41,903 nucleotides of DNA from an uncultured Bacilli bacterium (GTDB taxonomy: Bacteria > Bacillota_I > Bacilli_A > RF39 > UBA660). Every line of letters starts with the position of its first letter. Within the stretch, counting starts at the first letter, position 1. Location of the stretch: positions 1 to 41,903 of the forward strand of contig CANPZG010000006.1 in assembly GCA_947588765.1 (NCBI GenBank), written 5' to 3'. The notes under the pieces are model-generated. The model had not been told where the DNA came from and did no database searches. It saw only the letters and a program-made list of their open reading frames with translations. This document shows positions 16,676-24,933 of this stretch, one piece after another. Both the position numbers and the translations under genes were made by a program.

Positions 16676-18585
16676 ATAAATATGGATATTTAAAAGTAGC
16701 TGCTAGTGTACCAGAATTAAAAGTTGCTAATGTAACTTTTAATACCGAAGAAATAATTAAAGAAATAAATGCTTTAGCTAAAGAAAAAGTTAAAATAGTA
16801 ACATTCCCAGAATTATCAATAACTGGTTATACTTGTGCTGATTTATTTTATCAACAAATTTTATTAGATGAAGCTTTAAAAGGATTAGAAAAAATAGTTA
16901 ATGAAACTAAAAATTTAGATATTATTAGTATTGTTGGTCTACCGATGTATGTTGATAATAATTTATTAAATGTAGCCGCTGTTGTATCAGAAGGTAAAGT
17001 TTTAGGTATTATTCCTAAAACATATATTCCAAATTATGGGGAGTTTTATGAAAAAAGATGGTTTAGTTCTAGTTTAACTTTAAAAACTAAAGAAATTAAT
17101 TTATTTAGTGATAAAGTTTTAATTGGTACAGATTTAATATTTGTTGATAAAAATAATCGCGAAGTTGCTTTTGGAATAGAAATCTGTGAAGACTTATGGC
17201 GAGTTAAAAATCCGAGTAATGATGCTGTTTTAAATGGAGCAACAATAATCTTTAATTTATCCGCCAGTAATGAAGTAATTGGTAAATATGAATATCGTAA
17301 AAATTTAATTAGGATGACTTCAGCCAAACTAGAATGTGCTTATGTTTATGCTTCCTCGGGTATTAATGAATCTACAACTGATTTAGCTTTCCCAGGTTTT
17401 GCGACAATTTATGAATTAGGTACATCACTCGGAGAAACCCCTCGTTTTGAGTTTACAACACAACATTTAATAACCGATATTGATATTTTAAAAATTAAAA
17501 ACGAAAGAATTAAAACTAGTAATTTCATGGATGATGCTGATTACAAAGAATATCGCCAAGTAGAAATAGAAATAAAAAATTGTAGTGAGGCCTTAACAAG
17601 AACTTATAAACAATATCCCTTTGTTCCAAGTAATGAAGCTTTACGTAATGATAGATGCAGTGAAATAATCAATATTCAAGCCAGTAGTTTAGCTAAACGT
17701 TTGAAACATTTAAATAACCCTAAATGTGTAATTGGTATAAGTGGTGGTCTAGATTCTACATTAGCCTTCTTAGTTATCATTGCTGCTTTTAAAAAACTAG
17801 GAATAGATAATAAAAATTTAATTGGGGTTACAATGCCCGGTTTTGGTACTACGGGTAGAACTTATAATAATTCTATTAAGTTAATGAATAGTTTTGGTGC
17901 AACAGTTAAAGAAATAAATATTGCCGATGCCTGTCTTCAACATTTTAAAGATATCGCTTTAGATGAAAATGACCGTAGCATTACTTATGAAAATACGCAA
18001 GCCCGAGAAAGAACTCAAATTTTGATGGATATTGCTAACAAAGAAAATGGTATTGTTATTGGTACTGGTGATTTATCTGAACTAGCCTTAGGTTGGTGTA
18101 CTTATAATGGTGATCATATGTCAATGTATGCTGTTAATACATCTATCCCTAAAACTTTAGTTAGTTATTTAGTTAAATACTTTGCTTTAAATGAAGAAAA
18201 TAAAGAATGTCAAAAAACTATTGAAGACATTTTAGCCACTCCAATTAGTCCCGAATTATTACCACCAGATAAGAATGGTAAAATCGAACAAAAAACGGAA
18301 AATATTGTTGGCCCATATATTTTACATGACTTTTATCTATATCATTTCTTAAGAAATAATTTTACTCCCGAAAAAATAAAATATATTGCTATATCTACTT
18401 TTAAAGATATGTATTCGGAAGAAGAAATAAAAAAATGGTTGAATTTCTTTATTAAAAAATTTTTCGCTCAACAATTTAAAAGAAGTTGTTTACCAGATGG
18501 ACCAAAAGTAGGTACAATAAGTTTATCTCCAAGAGGTGATTTAAGAATGCCAAGTGATGCTGATAATAGTATTTGGTTAAAGTAG
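16672..18585 (+). CDS. nadE: Glutamine-dependent NAD+ synthetase
   Basis: Makes NAD from nicotinate adenine dinucleotide with ATP and glutamine. The N-terminal nitrilase-type glutaminase domain shows the Glu-Lys-Cys triad in FPELSITGY, PKTYIPNYGEFYE and GIEICEDLW. The C-terminal synthetase domain has the PP-loop ISGGLDSTLAFLV, and downstream GTGDLSELALGWCTYNGDHMSMY. 637 residues is right for the two-domain form, so it can use glutamine directly. It starts inside the preceding stop (ATGA) and is followed by a strong terminator. Confidence 0.97.
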   Translation: MNKYGYLKVAASVPELKVANVTFNTEEIIKEINALAKEKVKIVTFPELSITGYTCADLFYQQILLDEALKGLEKIVNETKNLDIISIVGLPMYVDNNLLNVAAVVSEGKVLGIIPKTYIPNYGEFYEKRWFSSSLTLKTKEINLFSDKVLIGTDLIFVDKNNREVAFGIEICEDLWRVKNPSNDAVLNGATIIFNLSASNEVIGKYEYRKNLIRMTSAKLECAYVYASSGINESTTDLAFPGFATIYELGTSLGETPRFEFTTQHLITDIDILKIKNERIKTSNFMDDADYKEYRQVEIEIKNCSEALTRTYKQYPFVPSNEALRNDRCSEIINIQASSLAKRLKHLNNPKCVIGISGGLDSTLAFLVIIAAFKKLGIDNKNLIGVTMPGFGTTGRTYNNSIKLMNSFGATVKEINIADACLQHFKDIALDENDRSITYENTQARERTQILMDIANKENGIVIGTGDLSELALGWCTYNGDHMSMYAVNTSIPKTLVSYLVKYFALNEENKECQKTIEDILATPISPELLPPDKNGKIEQKTENIVGPYILHDFYLYHFLRNNFTPEKIKYIAISTFKDMYSEEEIKKWLNFFIKKFFAQQFKRSCLPDGPKVGTISLSPRGDLRMPSDADNSIWLK

Positions 18586-18610
18586 CTTATTTTATATAAG
18601 TTACTTTTTT
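18581..18610 (+). terminator. Rho-independent terminator after nadE
   Basis: AGTAGCTTAT (18581-18590) pairs with ATAAGTTACT (18596-18605), with one G-T pair, and is followed by six Ts. It overlaps the nadE stop codon and ends the first NAD transcript. Confidence 0.9.
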
Positions 18611-18650
18611 CTATTTCTAGTGCTATAATAAATATATAAGGAGACTAACA

Positions 18651-19424
18651 ATGAACGAATATTTTATAGAACTTGAAGATATAAAAAAATCTTTTTATCA
18701 AGATTTAACTTATTTAGAATCTAACTTTGAAGGAGAGTTATTTTCTAAACTTAAAAAAACTTTATTAAATCACTATCAAGATATATTTTATCAAAAAATA
18801 AAAATAATTAATAAATATACTAATTTTGATATGCGTATTTTAGGCCCAATTTTAGCTAGTATTGTGAGTGTTTTTGAAGGACATTTATTTGTTTATCAAG
18901 ATTTAATGATTCAAGCTAAACCAAATGAAAAAAATTATGTTAATTATTTAGCTATTGTTGATGAAAAATACGTTGGTGGTGATTTACAAGATTTAATTAG
19001 TAATAATTTAGCTTATCCCATATATAAAAACTACATGTTATTACTTAGGGGTACTCCAACCAAAAGTGTATGTGATTATGAAATAAATTTTTATAGTATT
19101 AGAAATGATAATATTCAAGGAGAAGAAAATATCTCTTATATCTTAAATACGGAACAAATTCCTTATCTTAAAGAATTTATTGATTATGTTATTGATTATC
19201 GTTTTAAAAATAATATTTTAAATATAAAAGAAGAAGACTTATTAATATTGAGAAAAGAATTTATTAATTTTAATAAAAAAGATATAATGACTAGAGCTAA
19301 AAATTATTATAAAATCAGAGAACAAGAAGTGGCAGAAGAAATAGTTAAACTAAATAAATCTTTGGAAGAAGAAAAGAATAATCACGAATTATTATTAACT
19401 AAAGTACTAAATTATGAAAAATAA
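18651..19424 (+). CDS. Uncharacterised protein between the two NAD units
   Basis: 257 residues. A helical first half (MNEYFIELEDIKKSFYQDL...FSKLKKTLLNHYQDIFYQK), a central ILASIVSVFEGHLFVYQDLM stretch that is too polar for a membrane span, and a C-terminal coiled coil (EQEVAEEIVKLNKSLEEEKNN). Family not recognised. It has its own extended -10 (TGC then TATAAT, 18624-18629) and AAGGAG before ATG 18651, so it appears monocistronic between the nadE terminator and the second NAD control module. Confidence 0.7.
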   Translation: MNEYFIELEDIKKSFYQDLTYLESNFEGELFSKLKKTLLNHYQDIFYQKIKIINKYTNFDMRILGPILASIVSVFEGHLFVYQDLMIQAKPNEKNYVNYLAIVDEKYVGGDLQDLISNNLAYPIYKNYMLLLRGTPTKSVCDYEINFYSIRNDNIQGEENISYILNTEQIPYLKEFIDYVIDYRFKNNILNIKEEDLLILRKEFINFNKKDIMTRAKNYYKIREQEVAEEIVKLNKSLEEEKNNHELLLTKVLNYEK

Positions 19425-19431
19425 TACTATG

Positions 19432-19510
19432 TTTTTAACTTTTTGTTAAAAAGTAGTTGACAAATTATTATGTTTTTAATATAATGTTAATAACAGAAAC
19501 AAATCTGTTA
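19432..19510 (+). promoter_or_regulatory. NAD-locus control module 2: promoter between inverted repeats, upstream of the nadD unit
   Basis: TTTTTAAC (19432-19439), five Ts, GTTAAAAA (19445-19452); GTAG; -35 TTGACA (19457-19462); 17 bp; -10 TATAAT (19480-19485); then TAACAGA (19491-19497), six bases, TCTGTTA (19504-19510). The order and spacing match 13425-13505, and differences in the repeat arms are compensating (AAT/ATT against AAC/GTT). This argues that the symmetry is under selection. The first repeat may also end the upstream gene, but it lacks a clean T tail. Confidence 0.8.
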
Positions 19511-19523
19511 GGGAGGTTATATA

Positions 19524-19931
19524 ATGATAGCAAATTTTTCAAAAGAAGAAATAATTGAAATAATTCAAGATTATTATCGAAAAAATCTAAATATGGAGGT
19601 AGAGGTTAATATTACGCCTAAAGTATGTGCAGTTGATATGTATGATAATTTAGGTAGTTACACGGCTTTTGAAGTTACTAGATGGGTATTATTAGGTTCG
19701 AAAATTAAAAAGTTCACCGAACAATTAACTGAAGAAGATATTCTAAAAATTTTTAAATCTTATTTTAAACCTTACAATTTAGTAATTGAAAATTTAGAAA
19801 TTAGAGATTGTCTAGTAAATAAACAAACGGGATATGGTACAGCTGAAAGTATGGAAACAACTGCTGTTTTTAAAGGCATACTAGTTACAGTAGCAACTGA
19901 CCCTCAAATAAAATTAGAAAGATTAAAATGA
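19524..19931 (+). CDS. Uncharacterised protein leading the nadD unit
   Basis: 135 residues, compact alpha/beta (FSKEEIIEIIQDYYRKNLNMEVEVNI, then LGSYTAFEVTRWVLLG, LTEEDILKIFKSYF and GYGTAESMETTAVFKGILVTV). Not recognised. It is the first gene behind control module 2 and overlaps nadD by 4 bases (ATGA), so it is translationally coupled to an NAD enzyme and shares its regulation. This makes it the strongest candidate among the locus unknowns for a role tied to NAD. GGGAGG at 19511-19516 serves ATG 19524. Confidence 0.75.
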   Translation: MIANFSKEEIIEIIQDYYRKNLNMEVEVNITPKVCAVDMYDNLGSYTAFEVTRWVLLGSKIKKFTEQLTEEDILKIFKSYFKPYNLVIENLEIRDCLVNKQTGYGTAESMETTAVFKGILVTVATDPQIKLERLK

Positions 19932-20512
19932 AAATAGGTATTTTCTGTGGTAGTTTTAATCCCGTCCATAATATGCATCTTGCTTTGGCCAATAATTTAA
20001 TAAAACAAAACTATGTTGATAAAATAATCTTTGTACCCGCGGGAGGAGATTATAAATTTAAAAGTAATATTATTCCTTTTAAATATCGTTATGAAATGTT
20101 ACAAATAGTTTGTAATAAATATCCCAATATATTAGTTAGTGATATTGAAGGTAATGGTAAATCTTTATTTACCATCAATGTTTTAAATAAATTTAAAAAG
20201 CAATATATGCAAGATGAAATAGTATTTATCTGTGGAGCTGATAATTTAAGTTATATTGATAAGTGGCATAATGGTTATGATATTTTAAAAAACTTCAAAA
20301 TAATTGTTATTGAACGAGATGGTAATAAGAAAAAAGATTTATTAACCAAATATCATGATTATAAAAATAATATTACGTTTGCTAATATTAAAAAGAATAA
20401 TATATCTTCTACTTATATCAGAGAAAATATTAATAATAAAGATATAACTAAGTATATAGATAAAGATATTTTAAAATATATTAAAGATAATAAATTATAT
20501 GAAAGGCGATAA
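19928..20512 (+). CDS. nadD: Nicotinate-nucleotide adenylyltransferase
   Basis: Adenylates nicotinate mononucleotide to nicotinate adenine dinucleotide. The nucleotidyltransferase signature GSFNPVHNMH replaces the usual GSFDPIHxGH with the His pair kept. FVPAGGDYKFK, FICGADNLSYIDKW and the closing ISSTYIR, which binds ATP phosphates, are all present. 194 residues is normal. It sits between control module 2 and nadK. Confidence 0.95.
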   Translation: MKIGIFCGSFNPVHNMHLALANNLIKQNYVDKIIFVPAGGDYKFKSNIIPFKYRYEMLQIVCNKYPNILVSDIEGNGKSLFTINVLNKFKKQYMQDEIVFICGADNLSYIDKWHNGYDILKNFKIIVIERDGNKKKDLLTKYHDYKNNITFANIKKNNISSTYIRENINNKDITKYIDKDILKYIKDNKLYERR

Positions 20513-20514
20513 AT

Positions 20515-21126
20515 ATGATAATAGAAGCAAAAGAAAAAACATATTATCAAACCGATGAAGAACTAAAACTATTTTGGAATAAAAAGTATAATGCTAAAGA
20601 ACAAGAAGAGTTTGATAAGTTGAAAGCATTATTAATTAATTTTCAACAAAAAATATTTCCTCAGGAAGAAAAAATTATTCCTAGTGGTATAGTTACTTAT
20701 GGTTATTTAGAAAATTTTGGTTATTATGGAATTGAAAATTCAGATCGTGGTCATTATACTGTTTGTAACTATGGCCTTGATTTAGATATAGCTTTTAAAA
20801 GCATTATAAAAGATATATTATTTTCTTGGGCTATCGATTATGAGTGTGATAATCGCTCCAATTTAAAAAAAGATTTTTATAATAGATTTTCACAATTTTT
20901 TGATACCATCTATGAACCAAGTTTTTACTTCGCCGAATATTGTTTAGAAAAATGGCAAATATATTATGATGGTATGGTACCAACTGATATAATTAACTAC
21001 TATGAAAATTATCTTAATTCTTTAGAAATAAAAAAGAATGTGGTATGGCGATATGATGAAGAAATCCAAAAACTAAAATGTGTAAAAATAATTGTAAGGA
21101 AATTAGAAAAAGGAGAAAGGTTATGA
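20515..21126 (+). CDS. Uncharacterised protein between nadD and nadK
   Basis: 203 residues, rich in Tyr, Trp and acidic residues (GIVTYGYLENFGYYGIENSDRGHYTV, FFDTIYEPSFYFAEYCLEKWQIYYDG). No signal, membrane span or known motif is seen. It starts 2 bases after nadD and overlaps nadK by 4 bases, so it is an integral member of the operon. The C-terminal KIIVRKLEKGERL encodes the nadK ribosome site in its own codons. Function unknown. Confidence 0.75.
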   Translation: MIIEAKEKTYYQTDEELKLFWNKKYNAKEQEEFDKLKALLINFQQKIFPQEEKIIPSGIVTYGYLENFGYYGIENSDRGHYTVCNYGLDLDIAFKSIIKDILFSWAIDYECDNRSNLKKDFYNRFSQFFDTIYEPSFYFAEYCLEKWQIYYDGMVPTDIINYYENYLNSLEIKKNVVWRYDEEIQKLKCVKIIVRKLEKGERL

Positions 21127-21926
21127 AAAGAAAAATTAATAAAATTAAATTATTTGTTAACGATAATGAAAAAAGTATCGTTGTAGCTAAAGACCTAGAG
21201 TTAGAACTAAAAAAATATGGTTTTGAAGTAGTTGATAAAAACTATGATTTAGCAATATCCGTGGGTGGTGATGGTTCTTTCTTACGCATGGTTCAAGAAA
21301 CTAAATTTAAAAATTGTTATTATATTGGAGTTCATGCTGGAACTTTAGGCTTCTTACAAGAAATTGATATGAATGATTCCCATGATTTTGTTAAAAGACT
21401 AAATACCAATAATTTTAAAACCGAAGATATAAGTGTTCAAGAAACTAAAATAATTACGGAAGATAAAATATATAAATTATATGATATAAATGAAATAGTA
21501 GTTAGAGATATGGACTTTAAAGTTTTAAGATGTGAAGTTAGTATTGATGGCGAACATTTAGAAAATTCATGCGGTGATGGCCTACTTATTTGTACTTCAA
21601 CTGGTAGTACGGCTTATAATATTTCCAGTGGTGGTTCCATAATTTATAATACTATTAATGCTTTAAGCTTAACTCCTTTATGTCCTTCGAAAAATAAAAT
21701 AAGTAATAATTTTATTAATTCGATAGTTGTCCCTGAAAATAAAAAAATATCTTTAAGTTTCTTTAAAGAACCAAAGGATGTTTTAGTAATAGTGGATGGT
21801 GTTAATTATCCAATTAAAAATGCTTTATTGATTGAAACAACCGTAAGTAAGAAAAGATTAAAATGTGTAAGAATGAATGATTATCATTATATTAAGATAA
21901 TCAAAAATAAAATACTTGGTGTTTAA
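21123..21926 (+). CDS. nadK: NAD kinase
   Basis: Phosphorylates NAD to NADP. The family GGDG motif appears in LAISVGGDGSFLRM, followed by IGVHAGTLGFLQEI, NEIVVRD and GDGLLICTSTGSTAYNISSGGS. ATG 21123 is chosen: AGGAG at 21111-21115 fits it, the upstream stop gives an ATGA overlap, and an earlier ATG at 21078 would add a Cys/Lys-rich leader inside the previous gene. The revised protein is 267 residues, typical for the family. Confidence 0.95.
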   Translation: MKRKINKIKLFVNDNEKSIVVAKDLELELKKYGFEVVDKNYDLAISVGGDGSFLRMVQETKFKNCYYIGVHAGTLGFLQEIDMNDSHDFVKRLNTNNFKTEDISVQETKIITEDKIYKLYDINEIVVRDMDFKVLRCEVSIDGEHLENSCGDGLLICTSTGSTAYNISSGGSIIYNTINALSLTPLCPSKNKISNNFINSIVVPENKKISLSFFKEPKDVLVIVDGVNYPIKNALLIETTVSKKRLKCVRMNDYHYIKIIKNKILGV

Positions 21927-21961
21927 GAAAAAGTATTTTATAATTAAAATAGGTGGTAGAT

Positions 21962-22777
21962 ATGTATAAGAGTGAAGAAGAATTTTTAAAAAATTATAAT
22001 CCTAAAGCTTATGATCCAATTTCTTTAACTTGTGATATATTAATTGTTTCAGTTAGTGATGAAGCTCAAGAAAATTATCGTAAATCAAGTAAGAAACATA
22101 TGAGTATACTACTTGTTAAAAGAGACACTTATCCTTTTAAAGATAAATGGTGCCTACCAGGAGGATTTTTAAAAGTAAATGAAGAACTTGAAGAATGTCC
22201 TAAAAGAATATTAAAAGAAGAAACAAATATTCAAAATATTTATTTAGAACAATTATATACTTTTGGTAGTATTAAAAGGGACCCAAGAATGAGAGTTGTT
22301 TCCACTTCATATATTGCTTTAATTGATAAAAATAGATTAAAAGATAAATTAAAAGAAAATGCTTCATGGTTTAATATAACTTATTTTGAAGAAGAAAAAG
22401 AAGTTTTAGTTATATTAGATAATGGAGTAGAACAATTAAAATTTAAAATCAAAAAAACTTTAAAAGAAATGACTACTGATAGATATAAATTTGATATTAA
22501 AGAAAATGATAGTATTGCTTTTGATCATCCTTTAGTTATATGGTCAGGTATTGAAAGATTAAAAAATAAAATAAATTATACGGATATAGTATTTAATATG
22601 ATGCCAGAACTTTTTGCTCTAGGGGATTTACAACAAGTTTATGAAGTAATCTTAAATAAAAAATTATTAGATCCAGCATTTCGAAGAATAATTGCAGGTA
22701 AAGTAGAAAAAACTGATAAAGTTAAAACTGGATTAGGTCATAGACCATCAGCATTATTTAAATATAAAAAGAAATAG
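21962..22777 (+). CDS. nrtR: NrtR-type NAD regulator (nudix domain plus winged helix)
   Basis: 271 residues. The N-terminal nudix-like domain (ILLVKRDTYPFKDKWCLPGGFLKVNEELEECPKRILKEETNI) has a box that departs from the consensus RE and EExG positions, as in NrtR proteins that bind rather than hydrolyse ADP-ribose derivatives. The C-terminal winged helix carries the NrtR pattern (ELFALGDLQQVYEVILNKKLLDPAFRRIIAG, then GHRPSALF). NrtR is a known repressor of NAD genes. ATG 21962 is preferred over GTG 21953, which overlaps the AGGTGG ribosome site. The inverted repeats at 13484-13505 and 19491-19510 are its likely targets. Confidence 0.85.
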   Translation: MYKSEEEFLKNYNPKAYDPISLTCDILIVSVSDEAQENYRKSSKKHMSILLVKRDTYPFKDKWCLPGGFLKVNEELEECPKRILKEETNIQNIYLEQLYTFGSIKRDPRMRVVSTSYIALIDKNRLKDKLKENASWFNITYFEEEKEVLVILDNGVEQLKFKIKKTLKEMTTDRYKFDIKENDSIAFDHPLVIWSGIERLKNKINYTDIVFNMMPELFALGDLQQVYEVILNKKLLDPAFRRIIAGKVEKTDKVKTGLGHRPSALFKYKKK

Positions 22778-22793
22778 AAAGTTATTCTATTTC
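22766..22793 (-). terminator. Terminator of the minus-strand XRE gene
   Basis: Perfect 9-bp arms GAAATAGAA (22771-22779) and TTCTATTTC (22785-22793) with a 5-base loop. Only the minus strand has a following T tract, so it mainly ends the XRE gene; it also lies across the nrtR stop. Confidence 0.65.
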
Positions 22794-23024
22794 ATCAAAA
22801 AGTTGTTTTACATCAATATTTAATGCTTTAGCAATTCGGCATATACTATCTAATCTTGGTCTAACTGTAATCTTTAAAGATTCTAAATTTCTAATAAATT
22901 GATGACTAAAATGAGATAAATCAGCAAGCTTTTGGGCAGTGATACCTGCCTTTTTTCTATACTTTTTAATATTATATCTAACTACATAATAATAGTAATC
23001 ATCACTGTTTTTATCTGGAATCAT
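22782..23024 (-). CDS. XRE-family regulator, divergent from surface protein B
   Basis: 80 residues. Helix-turn-helix: NIKKYRKKAGITAQKLADLSHFSHQFIRNLES, followed by RLDSICRIAKALNIDVKQLFDEIE. The start at 23024 (MIPDKNSDD) is preferred because GAGGTGA lies 5 bases upstream; a GTG at 23033 falls within that site. It diverges from the surface-protein gene at 23139, mirroring the pair at 9642-11905, though the two regulators are not close in sequence. A role as its specific repressor is inferred. Confidence 0.85.
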   Translation of the reverse strand: MIPDKNSDDYYYYVVRYNIKKYRKKAGITAQKLADLSHFSHQFIRNLESLKITVRPRLDSICRIAKALNIDVKQLFDEIE

Positions 23025-23070
23025 TAAGTTCACCTCAATATAATTATGAACTTTTTTTATTAAAGTTGTA

Positions 23071-23116
23071 TGTCTTCAAACTATAGACAAAATTATTTTT
23101 TAATGATATAATTTTG
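23071..23116 (+). promoter_or_regulatory. Promoter of surface protein B with overlapping inverted repeats
   Basis: TAGACA (23084-23089) and TATAAT (23107-23112) are spaced 17 bp. One inverted repeat, TGTCT (23071-23075) with AGACA (23085-23089), covers the -35. Another, CAAAATTAT (23088-23096) with ATAATTTTG (23108-23116), spans the spacer and the -10. Either could be the operator of the divergent XRE protein. The sequences differ from the palindrome at 9939. Confidence 0.6.
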
Positions 23117-23138
23117 AATGATAGGAAGGATGTATATT

Positions 23139-24845
23139 ATGGAAGAGCAAAATAAAAGAAAAAGTATAATATATTTAACAATAGGAGTATTAACATTAGT
23201 TTCTTTAGTAGTAGGTGCAACATATGCATACCTTCAAGCTCAAGTAAAAAATGGTACTAATGCAAGTGTAGATATAACATCAGGTTCAACAGATCATTTG
23301 GTATTTGCAACAGATGGTAATATTACTATTAATGCTAGTGCCGATAATTTTAAAGAAAATGGTCTAGATTTAAGTGATACAGCAACTGCTTCAGCGATAT
23401 TAACAGCTAATAATACTACTCATATAGCAAATGATACCTATAATGTATATTTAGATATAACAAATAATAATCTAGAATATAGTTCATATAAAAAAGAAAA
23501 TGATACAAAAATATATTTAAAGAAAGAAGTAAAAGAAGAAGATATAACAAATGGAATACTCGATACATATACTCCAATACCAGAGTTATACTTAAAAGTA
23601 GATGGGCCAACAACATTTAATAAAAAAATAAATGGCTTAAATTTAGATAGCGAAGGATATGATATAACCGAAAAAAGAGGATTAATAACCATAGCAGAAG
23701 ATGTACCAATAAGTACAACAGCACCAGAAGGAATGACAACAGATACATGGACAATAACAATAACATTTAAAAATTTAAAAACCAATCAACAATTAAATAC
23801 AGGAAAAGAATTAAAAGGAAAGATAATAATTCAAAAAGAAAAACTAGTATTAAGTAAATTACTAGCCGATGCCAATAAAGAAGGAGAAGAACCAACATTA
23901 CTATATCATGATGGACAAAAGGATTATGCAAAAGAAGCTAATTATGCCTTAGAAGCTGAAGATTATTCATATCGATACACAGGTGGAAATGATGTAGTAA
24001 ATAATTATGTATGTTTTGGAGGCGACTGTTCTAATGAGCCAACAAATGATAATTATGCCAATCTATATAGAATCATAGGATTATTTGATGATGATAAAGA
24101 TGGTGTTTACAATATAAAATTAATAAAGGCAGACTATGCAACCGAAGATGAAACTGGTGGAGAAGGAATAGGTGCAAGGAGTAATAGTTATTATGATATC
24201 GATGAAAGTATATATCAAGGAAAATTAACAACAGTGCCAAAATATTATTGGAATAATGATACAAATAATAATAATTGGGGAGAAAGTAATTTAAATACTA
24301 AAAATTTAAATGAATTTTATCTAAATTACATAAAAGGAAAAGAACCGGAAACAGAAAAATGGTACAACATGATAGAAGACCATACATGGACAACAGCAGG
24401 AAATACGGAGGAAAATATATATTATAGTCAAAATGCAAAAAATACATATAACAATGAAATAAAAAATCCAGCAGTAGGAGCAGCATTATCAACAGCAGTA
24501 GCAACATACCCAGCTAGAGTAGGATTAATGTATATAAGTGATTATATGTATGGAGCTAGTCAGAAAAATTGGACAACAGTGGCTAGCGAATATAGTTCAG
24601 CAGTAGTAAATAATTGGTTATATTTGGGATTAAATGAATGGTTTATTACACGTAATGCTAGTTTAATGGGTAGCACATATATTATTGATGAGACTGGAAA
24701 TAGTACTCATCGGTACATTTCAGATAATTATAGCGGACTTACATACTATGATTATACAATTCGTCCTGTTATGTATCTTAATTCCAATGTCAAAATTACT
24801 TCAGGAACTGGTACATCTTCTAATCCTTACATAATTTCACAATAG
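23139..24845 (+). CDS. Surface protein B: SipW-type signal, TasA/camelysin-like N-domain, lectin-like tail
   Basis: 568 residues. ATG 23139 (MEEQNKRKSIIYL) matches the start of surface protein A and has AAGGA 8 bases upstream; an ATG at 23118 is too early. A signal helix (IIYLTIGVLTLVSLVVG, then ATYAYLQA) is followed by the shared beta-rich domain (STDHLVF, ADNFKE, LEYSSY, DTWTITITFKNL, QQLNTGKE) to about residue 235. The C-terminus ends in WLYLGLNEWFITR, TIRPVMYLNSN and SGTGTSSNPYIIS, aligned with the tail of protein A. Codon use changes in the last 190 or so bases from A-ending to T-ending codons. Likely secreted or surface-displayed. Confidence 0.8.
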   Translation: MEEQNKRKSIIYLTIGVLTLVSLVVGATYAYLQAQVKNGTNASVDITSGSTDHLVFATDGNITINASADNFKENGLDLSDTATASAILTANNTTHIANDTYNVYLDITNNNLEYSSYKKENDTKIYLKKEVKEEDITNGILDTYTPIPELYLKVDGPTTFNKKINGLNLDSEGYDITEKRGLITIAEDVPISTTAPEGMTTDTWTITITFKNLKTNQQLNTGKELKGKIIIQKEKLVLSKLLADANKEGEEPTLLYHDGQKDYAKEANYALEAEDYSYRYTGGNDVVNNYVCFGGDCSNEPTNDNYANLYRIIGLFDDDKDGVYNIKLIKADYATEDETGGEGIGARSNSYYDIDESIYQGKLTTVPKYYWNNDTNNNNWGESNLNTKNLNEFYLNYIKGKEPETEKWYNMIEDHTWTTAGNTEENIYYSQNAKNTYNNEIKNPAVGAALSTAVATYPARVGLMYISDYMYGASQKNWTTVASEYSSAVVNNWLYLGLNEWFITRNASLMGSTYIIDETGNSTHRYISDNYSGLTYYDYTIRPVMYLNSNVKITSGTGTSSNPYIISQ

Positions 24846-24853
24846 CTAATTAC

Positions 24854-24932
24854 GTGCATAATGTACGAAAAATATTAAAAAATATGTTAATTTTGTACGA
24901 AATGTGATAAAATAACTACAGAGGTGCATAAT
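24854..24932. repeat. Short repeats upstream of the second ATPase gene
   Basis: GTGCATAAT occurs at 24854-24862 and 24924-24932, and TGTACGAAA at 24862-24870 and 24894-24902. The first pair partner forms a near palindrome with ATGTAC. The second GTGCATAAT overlaps the ribosome site of the ATPase gene. A TAAAAT at 24908-24913 may be the -10. The arrangement hints at a bound regulator; none is identified. Confidence 0.5.
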
Positions 24933-24933
24933 T

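Noticed and set aside
19432-19452. Simple terminator for the 18651-19424 gene
   Set aside because: The hairpin has no clear T tail, and its twin at 13425-13445 is not placed right after a gene, so a regulatory role in the shared module is more likely, though it could do both.
10019-24845. Diversity-generating retroelement encoded in the window
   Set aside because: No reverse transcriptase or accessory frame is visible, and the tails of proteins A and B are not template and variable copies of each other. Only a trans-acting system remains possible.
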